A stretch of 64,000 nt of DNA from Nocardioides sp. zg-1228 (GCF_017086465.1 NZ_CP070961.1:124001-188000), one strand, 5' to 3'. Shown: positions 1-9,943, counted from the first letter of the stretch. Numbers and translations are program-made. Notes: generated by a model from the sequence alone, not told the origin.

Positions 1-2
1 GT

Positions 3-497
3 GCCAGCGCGCTCATCGGCCGTCTGCTCGACGCTCGCGGGGCAGGCGCACCCGCCGTCGCAGCGCCACCGGTGGACGAACCGGTGCGGCTGGGCGACCT
101 CCCGGGCGGCTACCTGCGCTCGCTGGGCCGGTTCGTCCTCGTGCTCGTGCCGGAGTACGTCGCGCTCGTCTTCGTGATGGGCCTGCTGAGTCCGTGGCTG
201 AGCGACTTCGCCGGCGTCGAGGCCAGCCTCGGTGTGGCAGCGGTGCTGGTCGTGGCCGTCCTCGGGGCCCTGCTGGTCATCCCGACCGGCGGGGAGATCC
301 CCGTCGTCGCCGCCCTGCTGGCGCTCGGTGCAGGTGCCGGGACGACAGGCGCCCTGCTCATCACGCTGCCGGCGCTCAGCGTCCCGTCGGTGGTCATGGT
401 CGGCCGGGCGATGGGGTGGCGGGCGACCTGGGCCATGGCTGCGGCCGTCGTCCTGGGCGGTGTCGCCGCCGGGATGCTGCTCGCCGTCGCGTCCTGA
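3..497 (+). CDS. YraQ/DUF318-type permease, C-terminal part (5' end outside window)
   Basis: The frame is open from the first bases of the window to a stop at 495-497, so this is the 3' part of a longer gene. The visible part has about four hydrophobic segments and a glycine/alanine-rich loop, IPVVAALLALGAGAGTTGAL, followed by LPALSVPSVVMVGRAMGW. This matches the C-terminal half of two-domain YraQ/ArsP-like permeases (DUF318) as I know the family. Those are integral membrane proteins proposed to export small or thiolated compounds; the substrate here is unknown. A GTG lies in frame at 72, but coding continues upstream of it. The kdp locus follows 126 bp downstream and there is no obvious functional link. 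Confidence 0.7.
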   Translation, partial: ASALIGRLLDARGAGAPAVAAPPVDEPVRLGDLPGGYLRSLGRFVLVLVPEYVALVFVMGLLSPWLSDFAGVEASLGVAAVLVVAVLGALLVIPTGGEIPVVAALLALGAGAGTTGALLITLPALSVPSVVMVGRAMGWRATWAMAAAVVLGGVAAGMLLAVAS

Positions 498-543
498 CGT
501 CGATCAGCGCGCCGGGCCCGAGGGAGTGGCGCGGGCCACGTGG

Positions 544-582
544 GCGCCAAGTGGGCGTCAACGCGCGCCAAGAACGCGTCAA
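544..582 (+). promoter_or_regulatory. Candidate KdpE operator: four CGYCAA boxes at about 10.5-bp period
   Basis: Two 18-bp direct repeats (544-561 and 565-582, 21 bp apart) each contain CGCCAA and CGTCAA. Together they form four same-orientation hexamers starting at 545, 556, 566 and 577, a spacing of 11, 10 and 11 bp. OmpR/PhoB-type regulators such as KdpE characteristically bind tandem half-sites one helical turn apart. The array ends 42 bp before the kdpF start codon, which would be position -42 if transcription starts there. That KdpE is the ligand is an inference from position and pattern. Confidence 0.55.
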
Positions 583-610
583 GGCGGGCTGACCGGACCG
601 CCGTCGGGGC

Positions 611-616
611 TTTGCT
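611..616 (+). promoter_or_regulatory. Possible weak -10 box of the kdp operon
   Basis: TTTGCT lies seven bases before the kdpF ATG, the position held by TAnnnT boxes elsewhere in this window, but it lacks the usual A at position 2. A poor -10 box behind an activator array fits a promoter that depends on KdpE. The evidence is weak. Confidence 0.25.
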
Positions 617-623
617 GGCCGGC

Positions 624-713
624 ATGAGCATCGAATCCAGCCTGCTCGTGGTCGCGGTGGTCTGCGCCGCGCTCTACGTCCTCGCCGCCCTGGTCTTCCC
701 GGAGCGCTTCTAG
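624..713 (+). CDS. kdpF: KdpF small subunit of the K+-transporting ATPase
   Basis: A 29-residue hydrophobic peptide, starting MSIESSLLVV and ending FPERF, with one membrane-spanning segment. Its length equals that of E. coli KdpF, which stabilises the KdpABC complex in the membrane. The stop codon TAG (711-713) shares its last base with the GTG start of kdpA, so translation is probably coupled. The position directly before kdpA and the composition make the call firm despite the tiny size. No strong Shine-Dalgarno sequence is visible; the mRNA may be leaderless. Confidence 0.85.
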   Translation: MSIESSLLVVAVVCAALYVLAALVFPERF

Positions 714-2371
714 TGTCCGACACCCTCGGCGGTCTCCTGACGATCGCCCTCCTCGTCGCCCTGCTCGCTGCGGCGTACGTCCCGCTGGGCGACCACATGG
801 CGCGGGTCTACACCGACACCCGCCACCTGCGCGCCGAGCGCGTGGTCTACCGCCTCTGCGGCGTGGATCCCGGCGCCGAGCAGGGCGCGCGCTCCTACGC
901 CACCAGCGTCATCGGGTTCAGTCTCGTGGGCGTCGTGGTCCTGATGGCGGTCCAGCTCGGCCAGGCCGCCCTGCCGATGGACCGCGGCCTGCCGGGCGTC
1001 CCGTTCTGGATGTCCGTCAACACCGCGGTCTCGTTCGTCACCAACACCAACTGGCAGTCGTACGCCGGGGAGTCCACGATGGGCTTCACCGCGCAGATGG
1101 CCGGCCTGGCGGTGCAGAACTTCCTCTCCGCCGCGGTCGGGATCGCCGTCGCCGTCGCGCTGGTCCGCGGCTTCGTCCGCTCGCGGACGGGCGCACTGGG
1201 CAACTTCTGGGTCGACCTGACCCGAGGCACCGTGCGGATCCTGCTGCCGCTGGCGTTCGTCGGTGCCGTCCTGCTGGTCGCCGGGGGCGTCGTGCAGAGC
1301 TTCACCGACTCCACGATGGGCACCCTGGCGGGGCACTCGCAGGTGCTCACCGGCGGCCCGGTCGCCAGTCAGGAGGCGATCAAGCAGCTCGGCAACAACG
1401 GTGGCGGGTTCTTCAACGCCAACTCCGCCCATCCCTTCGAGAACCCCACCGCCGTCACCAACTTCCTCCAGATCTTCCTGATCCTGGTGCTGCCCGTGGC
1501 CCTGACCCGCACCCTCGGGACGCTGCTCGGCAACCGCCGGCAGGGCCTGGCGGTCCTGGCCGTGATGGGCGTGCTGTGGTCGGCGTCGCTCGCGGTGGCC
1601 ACCTGGGCGGAGGTGGGTGCCCACTCGCCGACCGCGCAGGCGGCCGGCGCCGCGATGGAGGGCAAGGAGACCCGGTTCGGGGAGTGGGCGTCCGCCCTCT
1701 TCGCGGTCGCCACCACGGGGACGTCGACGGGAGCGGTCAACGCCTCGCACGACTCGTTGACGGCCACCGGTGGTGGCGTGGTGATGGTCAACATGATGCT
1801 CGGCGAGATCGTGCCGGGCGGGGTCGGGGCGGGCATCTACGGCATCCTCGTGATGGCGATCCTGGTCGTCTTCGTCGCCGGGCTGATGGTGGGGCGCACC
1901 CCCGAGCTGCTCGGCAAGAAGATCGGTGCGAGGCAGATGACCTACGTCGCGCTCTACACCCTCACCACGCCCGCGCTCGTCCTCGTCGGGACGGGCATCG
2001 CGATCTCGCGTGACTCCACCTCCGACGCGATGGGCAACCCGGGCGGTCACGGCTTCTCCGAGGTGCTCTACGCCTTCACCTCCGCCGCCAACAACAACGG
2101 CAGCGCCTTCGGCGGCATCACCGTGACCTCCGACTTCTTCCAGGTGATGCTCGCCCTCGCCATGCTCCTCGGCCGGCTGCTGCCCATCGTGCTCGTCCTC
2201 ATGCTCGCCGGCTCCCTGGCCGAGCAGGGCAAGGTCCCGGTCACCGCGGGGACCCTGCCCACCCACAAGCCCCTCTTCGTCGGGATGCTGGTCGGCGTCA
2301 TCCTCATCATGACCGGCCTCACCTACTTCCCGGCGCTCGCCCTCGGACCGATTGCTGAGGCCCTCGCATGA
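713..2371 (+). CDS. kdpA: K+-transporting ATPase subunit KdpA
   Basis: KdpA is the potassium-selective channel-like subunit of the high-affinity KdpFABC pump in the cytoplasmic membrane. The protein is 552 residues (E. coli 557) with about ten membrane segments. It contains family signatures such as [11 protein letters not shown] and [20 protein letters not shown], which belong to the selectivity-filter loops. The GTG start overlaps the kdpF stop, and its own stop overlaps the kdpB start (ATGA), so the subunits are translationally coupled. Expression is presumably induced by potassium limitation through the KdpDE system encoded downstream. Confidence 0.97.
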   Translation: MSDTLGGLLTIALLVALLAAAYVPLGDHMARVYTDTRHLRAERVVYRLCGVDPGAEQGARSYATSVIGFSLVGVVVLMAVQLGQAALPMDRGLPGVPFWMSVNTAVSFVTNTNWQSYAGESTMGFTAQMAGLAVQNFLSAAVGIAVAVALVRGFVRSRTGALGNFWVDLTRGTVRILLPLAFVGAVLLVAGGVVQSFTDSTMGTLAGHSQVLTGGPVASQEAIKQLGNNGGGFFNANSAHPFENPTAVTNFLQIFLILVLPVALTRTLGTLLGNRRQGLAVLAVMGVLWSASLAVATWAEVGAHSPTAQAAGAAMEGKETRFGEWASALFAVATTGTSTGAVNASHDSLTATGGGVVMVNMMLGEIVPGGVGAGIYGILVMAILVVFVAGLMVGRTPELLGKKIGARQMTYVALYTLTTPALVLVGTGIAISRDSTSDAMGNPGGHGFSEVLYAFTSAANNNGSAFGGITVTSDFFQVMLALAMLLGRLLPIVLVLMLAGSLAEQGKVPVTAGTLPTHKPLFVGMLVGVILIMTGLTYFPALALGPIAEALA

Positions 2372-4473
2372 CACCTCCCACCTCGACCCTGAGCCCGATC
2401 CCGCCCACGAGCGCGGAGCACGACGCGGCGGGCCGCCGCGGGCGGGCGCCGGCCGCGGGCCTGACGCTGGGCGTGCTGGTCGGCCAGGCTCTTCAGCAGC
2501 TGCCGGAGGCCGTGCGCAAGCTCGACCCCCGCCACCTGTGGCGCTCGCCCGTGATGTTCCTGGTGCTGCTCGGGTCGGTGGCGACGACCGTCGCGGCCCT
2601 CCGCGACCCCAGCACGTTCACCGTCTCGATCACGGTCTGGCTCTGGCTCACCGTCCTCTTCGGCACCCTCGCCGAGGCGGTGGCCGAGGGGCGCGGCAAG
2701 GCGCAGGCCGCGTCCTTGCGGGCCGCTCGGACCGACACCGTCGCGCGCCTGCTGGGGGCCGACGGCTCGGAGTCCGAGGTGCCGGCGACGCAGCTCGAGG
2801 TCGGCGACCACGTGGTCGTCGAGGCGGGTCAGGTCATCCCGGGCGACGGCGACATCGTCGAGGGCATCGCGTCCGTCGACGAGTCGGCCATCACCGGGGA
2901 GTCCGCCCCGGTCGTCCGGGAGGCGGGCGGTGACCGGAGTGCCGTCACGGGCGGGACCCGGGTGCTCTCGGACCGGATCGTCGTACGCATCACCGCCGCG
3001 GCGGGGGAGACCTTCCTCGACAAGATGATCGCCCTGGTGGAGGGCACCTCCCGGCGACGGACCCCCAACGAGATCGCGCTCTCGATCCTCCTGGCCAGCC
3101 TGACGCTGGTCTTCCTCGCCGCGGTGGCCACGCTCGCCCCCATGGCGTCCTACGCCGGTGCCCCTCAGGACGTCGTCGTCCTCGTGGCGCTGCTGGTCTG
3201 CCTGATCCCGACCACGATCGGCGCGCTGCTCTCGGCGATCGGCATCGCCGGCATGGACCGGCTGGTGCGGGTCAACGTCCTGGCCATGTCGGGTCGTGCC
3301 GTCGAGGCCGCCGGCGACGTGAGCACGCTGCTGCTCGACAAGACGGGCACGATCACCTACGGCAACCGTCAGGCCAGCCGGCTGGTGGCAGCACCCGGCG
3401 TAGGGGAGGACGAGCTGCGCGACGCCGCACGACTCTCCAGCCTCGCCGACCAGACCCCCGAGGGCCGCTCGATCGTCGACCTCGCGCTCAGCCGGGGCGC
3501 CGACGACGGCGCCCTGCCGCGCGGGGCGGCCTTCGTGGAGTTCACCGCCCAGACCCGGATGTCCGGCGTCGACCTCGCCGACGGCACGCAGCTGCGCAAG
3601 GGGGCCGGCTCCGCCATCGCCGCCTGGCTCGGCACGGAGCCTCCGATCGAGGTGCAGCACACCGTCGACGAGATCGCCCGCTCGGGAGGCACGCCGTTGG
3701 TGATCGGCCGCAAGGACCCCGCGGGTGCCGGCCGGGTGCTCGGTGTGGTCCACCTCAAGGACGTGGTGAAGAAGGGGATGGCCGAGCGGTTCGCCGAGCT
3801 GCGAGCCATGGGCATCCGCACGGTGATGATCACCGGCGACAACGCCCTGACCGCGCGGGCGATCGCGGCCGAGGCCGGGGTCGACGACTTCCTCGCCGAG
3901 GCGACCCCGGAGGACAAGATGGCCTACATCCACCGCGAGCAGCAGGGCGGCCGGCTGGTCGCGATGACGGGTGACGGCACGAACGACGCCCCGGCCCTCG
4001 CGGCCGCCGACGTCGGGGTCGCGATGAACAGCGGGACGGCCGCCGCCAAGGAGGCCGGCAACATGGTGGACCTCGACTCCGACCCGACGAAGCTCATCGA
4101 CATCGTCGAGATCGGCAAGCAGCTGCTCATCACGCGTGGTGCCCTGACGACGTTCTCCATCGCCAACGACGTCGCGAAGTACTTCGCGATCGTCCCGGCG
4201 ATGTTCGTCGCGGCCTACCCCTCGCTCGACAGGCTCAACGTCATGGGGCTGGCGACGCCGCAGTCCGCGATCTTGTCGGCGGTCATCTTCAACGCCCTGG
4301 TCATCGTCGCCCTCATCCCGCTCGCCCTGCGGGGGGTGCGGTTCCGCGCCGCCTCAGCGACGTCGGTGCTGCGCCGCAACATCCTCGTCTTCGGCCTCGG
4401 CGGCATCCTCGTGCCGTTCGCCGGCATCAAGCTCATCGACCTGCTCGTCTCCACCATCCCCGGGATCGGCTGA
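2368..4473 (+). CDS. kdpB: K+-transporting P-type ATPase subunit KdpB
   Basis: The catalytic P-type ATPase subunit of the Kdp pump, 701 residues. The actuator motif TGES, the phosphorylation motif DKTGTIT (Asp324 is the phosphorylated residue) and the hinge motif [12 protein letters not shown] are all present in the usual order. An N-terminal extension rich in proline and charge accounts for its being slightly longer than E. coli KdpB (682 residues). It overlaps kdpA by four bases, and kdpC begins two bases after its stop. ATP hydrolysis here drives potassium uptake through KdpA. Confidence 0.97.
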   Translation: MTPPTSTLSPIPPTSAEHDAAGRRGRAPAAGLTLGVLVGQALQQLPEAVRKLDPRHLWRSPVMFLVLLGSVATTVAALRDPSTFTVSITVWLWLTVLFGTLAEAVAEGRGKAQAASLRAARTDTVARLLGADGSESEVPATQLEVGDHVVVEAGQVIPGDGDIVEGIASVDESAITGESAPVVREAGGDRSAVTGGTRVLSDRIVVRITAAAGETFLDKMIALVEGTSRRRTPNEIALSILLASLTLVFLAAVATLAPMASYAGAPQDVVVLVALLVCLIPTTIGALLSAIGIAGMDRLVRVNVLAMSGRAVEAAGDVSTLLLDKTGTITYGNRQASRLVAAPGVGEDELRDAARLSSLADQTPEGRSIVDLALSRGADDGALPRGAAFVEFTAQTRMSGVDLADGTQLRKGAGSAIAAWLGTEPPIEVQHTVDEIARSGGTPLVIGRKDPAGAGRVLGVVHLKDVVKKGMAERFAELRAMGIRTVMITGDNALTARAIAAEAGVDDFLAEATPEDKMAYIHREQQGGRLVAMTGDGTNDAPALAAADVGVAMNSGTAAAKEAGNMVDLDSDPTKLIDIVEIGKQLLITRGALTTFSIANDVAKYFAIVPAMFVAAYPSLDRLNVMGLATPQSAILSAVIFNALVIVALIPLALRGVRFRAASATSVLRRNILVFGLGGILVPFAGIKLIDLLVSTIPGIG

Positions 4474-4475
4474 CC

Positions 4476-5066
4476 ATGCTCACCACTCCGCTCATCGACC
4501 TCCTGCGCCAGTCCCTGGCCGGACTGCGGCTCCTCCTCGTCATGACCGTCCTGCTCGGCGTCGGCTACCCGGGCGCCGTGTGGGCCGTCGGGCAGGCGTT
4601 CGGGGAACGCGCCGACGGCTCGCCGGTGCGCGTCGACGGCGTGGTGGTCGGATCGCGCCTCCTCGGCCAGCGGTTCGAGGGCGACCGGTGGTTCCTGTCG
4701 CGGCCCTCGCCCAACGACTACGACACGCTGGCCTCGGCGCCCAGCAACCTCGGCCCGCTCAGCCCCGACCTCCTCGCCGCCATCGAGGAGCGCCGCGCCG
4801 AGGTCGCGGCCCGCGAGGGGGTCGACCGATCCGCGGTGCCGCCCGACGCCGTCACCGCGTCGGGGTCGGGGCTCGACCCGCACATCTCCCCGGAGTACGC
4901 CGCCCTCCAGGTGCGGCGCGTCGCGGAGGCCAACGGCCTCACCGTCGCGCAGGTCGAGCGGCTCGTCGAGGAGCACACCGGCGGGCGCGGGCTGGGCTTC
5001 CTGGGCGAGCCCGGGGTCACCGTGCTCGATCTCAACGTCGCCGTCGCCGCCGCTGGTGGAGACTGA
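4476..5066 (+). CDS. kdpC: K+-transporting ATPase subunit KdpC
   Basis: KdpC is the small single-span subunit that supports ATP binding by KdpB. At 196 residues it matches the family (E. coli 190). One N-terminal membrane helix (about residues 13-35) is followed by a soluble domain with characteristic segments such as FLSRPSPNDYDT and ASGSGLDPHISPEYA. It starts two bases after the kdpB stop. The kdpD ATG follows four bases after the kdpC stop, so the whole locus reads as one transcript. Confidence 0.96.
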   Translation: MLTTPLIDLLRQSLAGLRLLLVMTVLLGVGYPGAVWAVGQAFGERADGSPVRVDGVVVGSRLLGQRFEGDRWFLSRPSPNDYDTLASAPSNLGPLSPDLLAAIEERRAEVAAREGVDRSAVPPDAVTASGSGLDPHISPEYAALQVRRVAEANGLTVAQVERLVEEHTGGRGLGFLGEPGVTVLDLNVAVAAAGGD

Positions 5067-5070
5067 GCCC

Positions 5071-7569
5071 ATGCCCTCGTCCACCGCTCGCGGTAGGCTG
5101 CGCGTCTACCTCGGCGCCGCCCCCGGAGTGGGCAAGACCTACGCGATGCTCGACGAGGGTCGTCGTCGCGTCGAGCGGGGCACCGACCTGGTCGTCGGCT
5201 ACGTCGAGACGCACGGCCGCCCGGGCACCGAGCGTGCCGTCGCGGGGCTCGAGGTCGTGCCACGCGCCGCGCTCGAGCACCGCGGCACCCGCCAGGAGGA
5301 GATGGACCTCGAGGCGATCCTCGCGCGGCGGCCGGAGGTGGTGCTGGTCGACGAGCTCGCCCACACCAACGCCCCCGGCAGCACGCACGAGAAGCGCTGG
5401 CAGGACGTGGAGGCGCTGCTCGACGCCGGCATCGAGGTGGTCACGACCGTCAACATCCAGCACCTCGCCTCGCTCAACGACGTGACGGAGCAGGTCACCG
5501 GGATCCGGCAGCGCGAGACGGTGCCCGACCACGTGGTCCGCTCGGCCGACCAGATCGAGCTCGTCGACATGAGCCCGCAGGCGCTGCGCCGCCGGATGGC
5601 CCACGGCAACATCTACGCCGCGGACAGGATCGACGCCGCGTTGTCGCGCTACTTCCGCGAGGGCAACCTGACCGCGCTGCGCGAGCTCGCGCTGCTGTGG
5701 CTCGCCGACCGGGTCGACGAAGGCCTCTCCCGCTACCGCGACGAGCACGAGATCGACTCCACCTGGGCCACGCGCGAGCGCATCGTCGTCCCGGTCAGCG
5801 GCGGGCCGGAGTCCACCACCCTCATGCGGCGCACGGCCCGCATCGCCAGCCGGCGCTCCGCGGGCGAGTGGCAGGCGCTCTACGTCACCCGGCAGGACGG
5901 CCTCACGGGCACCTCGCCCGACCGACTCGCCGGGCTCGCCACGGCCGCCGAGGAGCTGGGCGGCTCCTTCCACACCGTCGTCGGCGACGACCCGGCCGAG
6001 GCGATCCTCGCGTTCGCCCGGGCGGAGAACGCGACCCAGGTCGTGATCGGAGCGAGCCGACGGGGCCGGATCTCGACGCTGCTGAGGCCCGGTGTGGGCG
6101 AGCGGGTCGTCGCGGGGTCGGGCGACATCGACGTGCACATCGTCTCCCACGACCATGCCCGGGCCCGGACGTCGCCCGCGCCTGCCGTCGACACCATCGG
6201 GCCGCGCCGCCGCGCGGCCGGCCTCGTGCTCGGGGTGGCGGCACCTCTCTGCCTCAGCCTCGCGCTCCACCTGACGAGGGACCTGCACGCCCTGCCGATC
6301 GAGGCGATGTCGCTGATGCTGGTCGTGGTCGCCACCGCGCTGGTCGGTGGTCTGGCCCCGGCCGTGGTGTCCGCCCTCGTCGGCGCGCTGCTGCTCAACT
6401 ACCTGTTCACCCCGCCGCTCTACACCCTCAGCGTCGCCGAGACGGAGAACGTCGTCACCATCGCGATCTTCGTCGCCGTGGGCATCGCGGTGTCATCGGT
6501 CGTCGACCGGGCCGCGCGTCGCACAGCGGAGGCCAGGGCCGCCCGCGCCGAGGCGGACGCCCTGTCCGTCCTGGCGCACAACCTGCTGACCTCGACGGCC
6601 GACACCGAGGGGCTCCTGTCGTCGGCGTGCCGGCTCTTCAACGCCACGGGGGCCGCCGTCCTGCGCCGTGACCCCGCGGGCGTCGAGACGGTCGTGGCCT
6701 CCTGGGGTGAGCCCCCCGGCTGCGTCGAACGGGCCGACATGGCCGCCGCGATCGACGACCGGACGACCCTGGTCCTCTCCGGCACGACCCTCCCGGCGTC
6801 GCAGCGCGGCCTGCTCAACGCGTACGCCGCCTACGCCAAGGTGATGGCCGAGCGCCGGGACGCCACGGCAGCCGAGGTCGAGCGGCTGCGCCTCGAGGAG
6901 GCCGACCGGACCCGGACGGCCCTGCTCGCGGCCGTGTCGCACGACCTGCGCAACCCGCTCGCCGCTGCCAAGGTCGCGGTCGCCAGCCTGCGCTCCACCG
7001 ACGTGACGTTCTCCGAGCAGGACCGCGACGAGCTCCTCGAGACGGTGGAGGAGGCGACCGACCGCCTCGCCGCCCTGGTGGCCAACCTGCTCGACATGAG
7101 CCGGATCAACACCGGGTCGGTCAGCGCCGTGCTCACCGAGGTCGACCTGGCGGCGGCCGTGCGCGGGAGCATCGCGCCGCTGCCCGGCGGCGCGCGCATC
7201 GAGGTGGCTGTCGACCCCGACGTGGTGGTGCTCGCCGACGCCGGGCTGCTCGACCGGGTGCTGGCCAACATCTGCGAGAACGCGCTCACCTACACGCCCG
7301 CGTCGGCGAGCGTACGTATCGACGCGGCGGCCGCGGGCGAGCGCGTGGTGCTGCGGATCGCCGACACCGGCCCGGGGGTGCGCGACCGCGACCACGAGCG
7401 ACTCTTCGCGCCGTTCCAGCGGCTCGGTGACGTGCCGCGGCAGGACGGCGTGGGGCTGGGCCTCGCCGTGGCACGCGGCCTCACCGAGGCGATGGGTGGC
7501 ACGATCGCCACCGAGGAGACGCCGGGAGGGGGACTCACGTTCATCCTGGAGCTGGAGGGAGCCCGATGA
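5071..7569 (+). CDS. kdpD: Sensor histidine kinase KdpD
   Basis: KdpD senses potassium limitation and turgor-related signals and phosphorylates KdpE. The order is as expected: an N-terminal KdpD domain with Walker A motif GAAPGVGKT (residues 15-23), a USP-like domain (about 250-370), four clustered membrane segments (about 385-490), a GAF-like region, then the HisKA domain with VSHDLRNPLAAAK (His624) and a HATPase domain with DTGPGV and GVGLGLAVA. The start was chosen at ATG 5071 because GGTGGAGA lies about 9 bases upstream; a GTG at 5056, overlapping kdpC, is the alternative. The length of 832 residues compares with 894 in E. coli. Confidence 0.95.
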   Translation: MPSSTARGRLRVYLGAAPGVGKTYAMLDEGRRRVERGTDLVVGYVETHGRPGTERAVAGLEVVPRAALEHRGTRQEEMDLEAILARRPEVVLVDELAHTNAPGSTHEKRWQDVEALLDAGIEVVTTVNIQHLASLNDVTEQVTGIRQRETVPDHVVRSADQIELVDMSPQALRRRMAHGNIYAADRIDAALSRYFREGNLTALRELALLWLADRVDEGLSRYRDEHEIDSTWATRERIVVPVSGGPESTTLMRRTARIASRRSAGEWQALYVTRQDGLTGTSPDRLAGLATAAEELGGSFHTVVGDDPAEAILAFARAENATQVVIGASRRGRISTLLRPGVGERVVAGSGDIDVHIVSHDHARARTSPAPAVDTIGPRRRAAGLVLGVAAPLCLSLALHLTRDLHALPIEAMSLMLVVVATALVGGLAPAVVSALVGALLLNYLFTPPLYTLSVAETENVVTIAIFVAVGIAVSSVVDRAARRTAEARAARAEADALSVLAHNLLTSTADTEGLLSSACRLFNATGAAVLRRDPAGVETVVASWGEPPGCVERADMAAAIDDRTTLVLSGTTLPASQRGLLNAYAAYAKVMAERRDATAAEVERLRLEEADRTRTALLAAVSHDLRNPLAAAKVAVASLRSTDVTFSEQDRDELLETVEEATDRLAALVANLLDMSRINTGSVSAVLTEVDLAAAVRGSIAPLPGGARIEVAVDPDVVVLADAGLLDRVLANICENALTYTPASASVRIDAAAAGERVVLRIADTGPGVRDRDHERLFAPFQRLGDVPRQDGVGLGLAVARGLTEAMGGTIATEETPGGGLTFILELEGAR

Positions 7570-8246
7570 CGTTCGTGCTGGTCGTCGACGACGACCCCGC
7601 GATGCGGCGGACGCTGTCGATCAACCTGCGCGCCCGCGACTACGAGGTCGAGACGGCGGGCGACGGCCGGTCCGCGCTGCAGGTCGTCGACGAGCGGATG
7701 CCCGACGTCGTGCTGCTCGACCTCGGTCTGCCCGACCTCGACGGGGTCGCGGTGCTGCGCCAGCTCCGCTCCTTCACCCAGGTGCCGGTCATCGTGGTCT
7801 CGGCGCGGGCCGAGTCCGACGACAAGGTGGAGGCCCTCGACCTCGGCGCCGACGACTTCGTCACCAAGCCGTTCTCCATCGACGAGCTGCTCGCCCGGGT
7901 GCGGGTGGCCTCTCGGCGCTCCGGTCGGGAGGAGCCGGACCTCGTCGTCGAGGTCGACGGCCTGCGCCTCGACCTCACCGACTCGCGCGCGACCCGTGGC
8001 GGCGAGGAGATCCACCTGACCCCGACCGAGTGGCGCATCGTCGACGTGCTCGCCCGCCGCCGCGGCCGCCTGGTCCGCCAGGCCGAGCTGCTGAGGGCCG
8101 TGTGGGGTCCGGCGTACGACACCCAGACCAACTACCTCCGGGTGCACCTGGCCAGCATCCGCAAGAAGCTCGAGACCGACCCCGCCCACCCGGTCCTCTT
8201 CGTCACCGAGCCCGGCATCGGCCACCGCTTCGCCGAAGGCCACTGA
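7566..8246 (+). CDS. kdpE: Response regulator KdpE
   Basis: An OmpR/PhoB-type regulator of 226 residues. The receiver domain carries the acidic pair DDDP near the N-terminus, the phospho-acceptor Asp52 in VVLLDLGLPD and the conserved lysine in DDFVTKPFS. A winged-helix effector domain follows (about residues 130-225). Its ATG overlaps the kdpD stop (ATGA). It should activate the kdp operon, and the four-box array at 544-582 is the likely target. The stop codon abuts the stop of the convergent gene with no spacer, so no terminator fits between them. Confidence 0.95.
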   Translation: MTFVLVVDDDPAMRRTLSINLRARDYEVETAGDGRSALQVVDERMPDVVLLDLGLPDLDGVAVLRQLRSFTQVPVIVVSARAESDDKVEALDLGADDFVTKPFSIDELLARVRVASRRSGREEPDLVVEVDGLRLDLTDSRATRGGEEIHLTPTEWRIVDVLARRRGRLVRQAELLRAVWGPAYDTQTNYLRVHLASIRKKLETDPAHPVLFVTEPGIGHRFAEGH

Positions 8247-9821
8247 TCAGCGCGGCACGCGCACCAGCAGCCGGCCGTGGATGCACTCCATCCAGAGCTC
8301 GCGGCCCTCGCCGACGGAGTCGCCGTCGAGCTGGCGGGGGGTGTCGGCGAACGCCTTGATCCGGACGCGTGCACCGGTGCGGCGGTCGATCGTCTCGTCG
8401 ATGATCGTGCTCTTGCGCAGCACGCGCATCGCCACCGTGATCCAGGACAGGAACTGCCGCGGGTGGATGATCACCACGTCGAGGATGCCGTCGTCGATGG
8501 TGGCGTCGGGCAGGAGCGGCATGCCGGCCTGCAGGAAGCCGACGTTGCCGACCACGACCGTCCGGGCGCGGTGGACCGTGGGCTCCTCGTCGTCGATCTG
8601 GATCTCGAACCTGGCCGCCGGGAACATCAGCGATCGCAGGCCCGACACGAAGTAGGCGGCCCAGCCGATCCGCTTCTTGATGTCCTCGTTGACGCCCTCC
8701 ATGAGGGCGGCGTCGAAGCCCATGCCCGCCATGACCATGAAGTGGGTGTCCTCGATGCCGTCGCCGCCGACCTCGACCATGTCGATCGCCCGGTCCTGGC
8801 CGTTGAGCGCGACGTCGATGGCGGCGCGGATGTAGAGCGGGAGCCCGAGGTTGCGGGCCAGCAGGTTGCCCGTGCCCGCAGGGACGATGCCGACGGGGAT
8901 GCCCGTGCCGGCCAGCTCGGCGCAGACCTCGCGCACGGTGCCGTCGCCGCCGCACACCAGCACCAGGTCGGTGCCCGCGACGGCCGCCCGCTCGGCCATG
9001 CCGCGGCCGGGGTCCTCGACGGTCGTGTACTGCCAGGTCGGCTCGGACCAGCCGGCCTCCTCGGCCATCGAGGCGACGAGCGAGCGGAACTGGCCGACGT
9101 CCTCGACCTTGATCGGGTTGAGGATGACGGCGAGCCGGCGCTGCGAGGCGTAGACCTCGGTCAGCGGCTCGGTCCGCGCCGCGATCGAGCGCGGCCGCGG
9201 GTCGATGAACGCGAGGGCGACCAGCGCCACCGCGACGCCCAGCAGCGAGCCGCCGATGACGTCGGTCGGGAAGTGCCGGCCCAGGAGCACCCGGTCCAGG
9301 CACACCAGCAGCCACCACGCCACGACGATCGCGATCCCGAGGCGGCGCGCGCTCGTACGCCGGACGAACAGCGCGAGCAGGATCACCAGCAGCGCGGCGA
9401 ACGCAGCCGTCGACGAGGCGTGTCCGGAGGGGAAGGAGAAGTTGAGGTGGGAGCCGAAGGTGTCCTGCCAGTCGGGCCGGTCGCGACCCAGCCAGAGCTT
9501 GAGACCCGTGGTCGCCGCCGACGTCACCGCCATCACCACGACGACCAGCAGCGCCGCCCAGCGGTGGCGCCGCAGGAGGAGGACCAGCGCCAGCAGTGCC
9601 GTGAGGACCGTCATCCCGATCGTGCCGAACGCCACCTCCACGACGCGCAGCACGTCGACGAGCAGTGCGTGGTCGTCCGCCCAGTCCTCGGCGGACCGGC
9701 CGAGCCTGTCGAGCCCGTCGAGCGGCAGGCGGTCGCGCGTCACCGCGAACGCCAGCCCGGCGAACGCCAGTGAGGCGAGCGCGGCCCAGGCGAGCAGGAC
9801 GGAACGGCGGTGATCGAGCAC
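8247..9821 (-). CDS. PAP2-phosphatase / diacylglycerol-kinase fusion protein
   Basis: A 524-residue two-domain protein. The N-terminal half has six or so membrane helices and the three PAP2 motifs: KLWLGRDRP, the PSGHAS block and RVLLGRHFPTD. The C-terminal half (from about residue 225) is a DAGK/YegS-like lipid kinase with the nucleotide motif VCGGDGTVREV and the GTGNLLARNL block. One half removes phosphate from a lipid phosphate at the membrane and the other adds phosphate to a lipid alcohol, so the fusion could recycle phosphatidate/diacylglycerol or polyprenyl carriers. The substrate is not determinable here. GTG start; CATACT six bases upstream could be its -10 box. Confidence 0.85.
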   Translation of the reverse strand: MLDHRRSVLLAWAALASLAFAGLAFAVTRDRLPLDGLDRLGRSAEDWADDHALLVDVLRVVEVAFGTIGMTVLTALLALVLLLRRHRWAALLVVVVMAVTSAATTGLKLWLGRDRPDWQDTFGSHLNFSFPSGHASSTAAFAALLVILLALFVRRTSARRLGIAIVVAWWLLVCLDRVLLGRHFPTDVIGGSLLGVAVALVALAFIDPRPRSIAARTEPLTEVYASQRRLAVILNPIKVEDVGQFRSLVASMAEEAGWSEPTWQYTTVEDPGRGMAERAAVAGTDLVLVCGGDGTVREVCAELAGTGIPVGIVPAGTGNLLARNLGLPLYIRAAIDVALNGQDRAIDMVEVGGDGIEDTHFMVMAGMGFDAALMEGVNEDIKKRIGWAAYFVSGLRSLMFPAARFEIQIDDEEPTVHRARTVVVGNVGFLQAGMPLLPDATIDDGILDVVIIHPRQFLSWITVAMRVLRKSTIIDETIDRRTGARVRIKAFADTPRQLDGDSVGEGRELWMECIHGRLLVRVPR

Positions 9822-9931
9822 CGGCTCAGTATGCCGAAGGGTCTCCCCAGGGCATTCGCCCGATGCGCAGCGGCGGGGGTCTCGCTCATCCAGCCGCGCC
9901 GCCGGGTGGTACGGACCGCACCGCCGCCGGA

Positions 9932-9937
9932 TAGCCT
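9932..9937 (+). promoter_or_regulatory. -10 box (TAGCCT) of a leaderless serS transcript
   Basis: TAGCCT stands six bases before the serS GTG start. The same spacing recurs in front of about twenty genes in the window, which supports transcription starting at the start codon. Confidence 0.5.
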
Positions 9938-9943
9938 TCAGGA

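Noticed and set aside
526-539. Hairpin GTGGC/GCCAC as terminator of the permease gene
   Set aside because: Only a 5-bp stem without a T-tract; such stems are frequent by chance at this G+C content.
498-623. Riboswitch upstream of the kdp operon (for example a cyclic di-AMP type)
   Set aside because: The gap is 126 bp, holds the direct-repeat array and shows no conserved riboswitch core that I can recognise.
710-2374. Long open frame antisense to kdpA (and similar antisense frames over most genes)
   Set aside because: High G+C DNA leaves the third-position-shifted frames open. The translated products are Gly/His/Asp/Arg-rich without fold features, while the plus strand carries an unmistakable KdpA.
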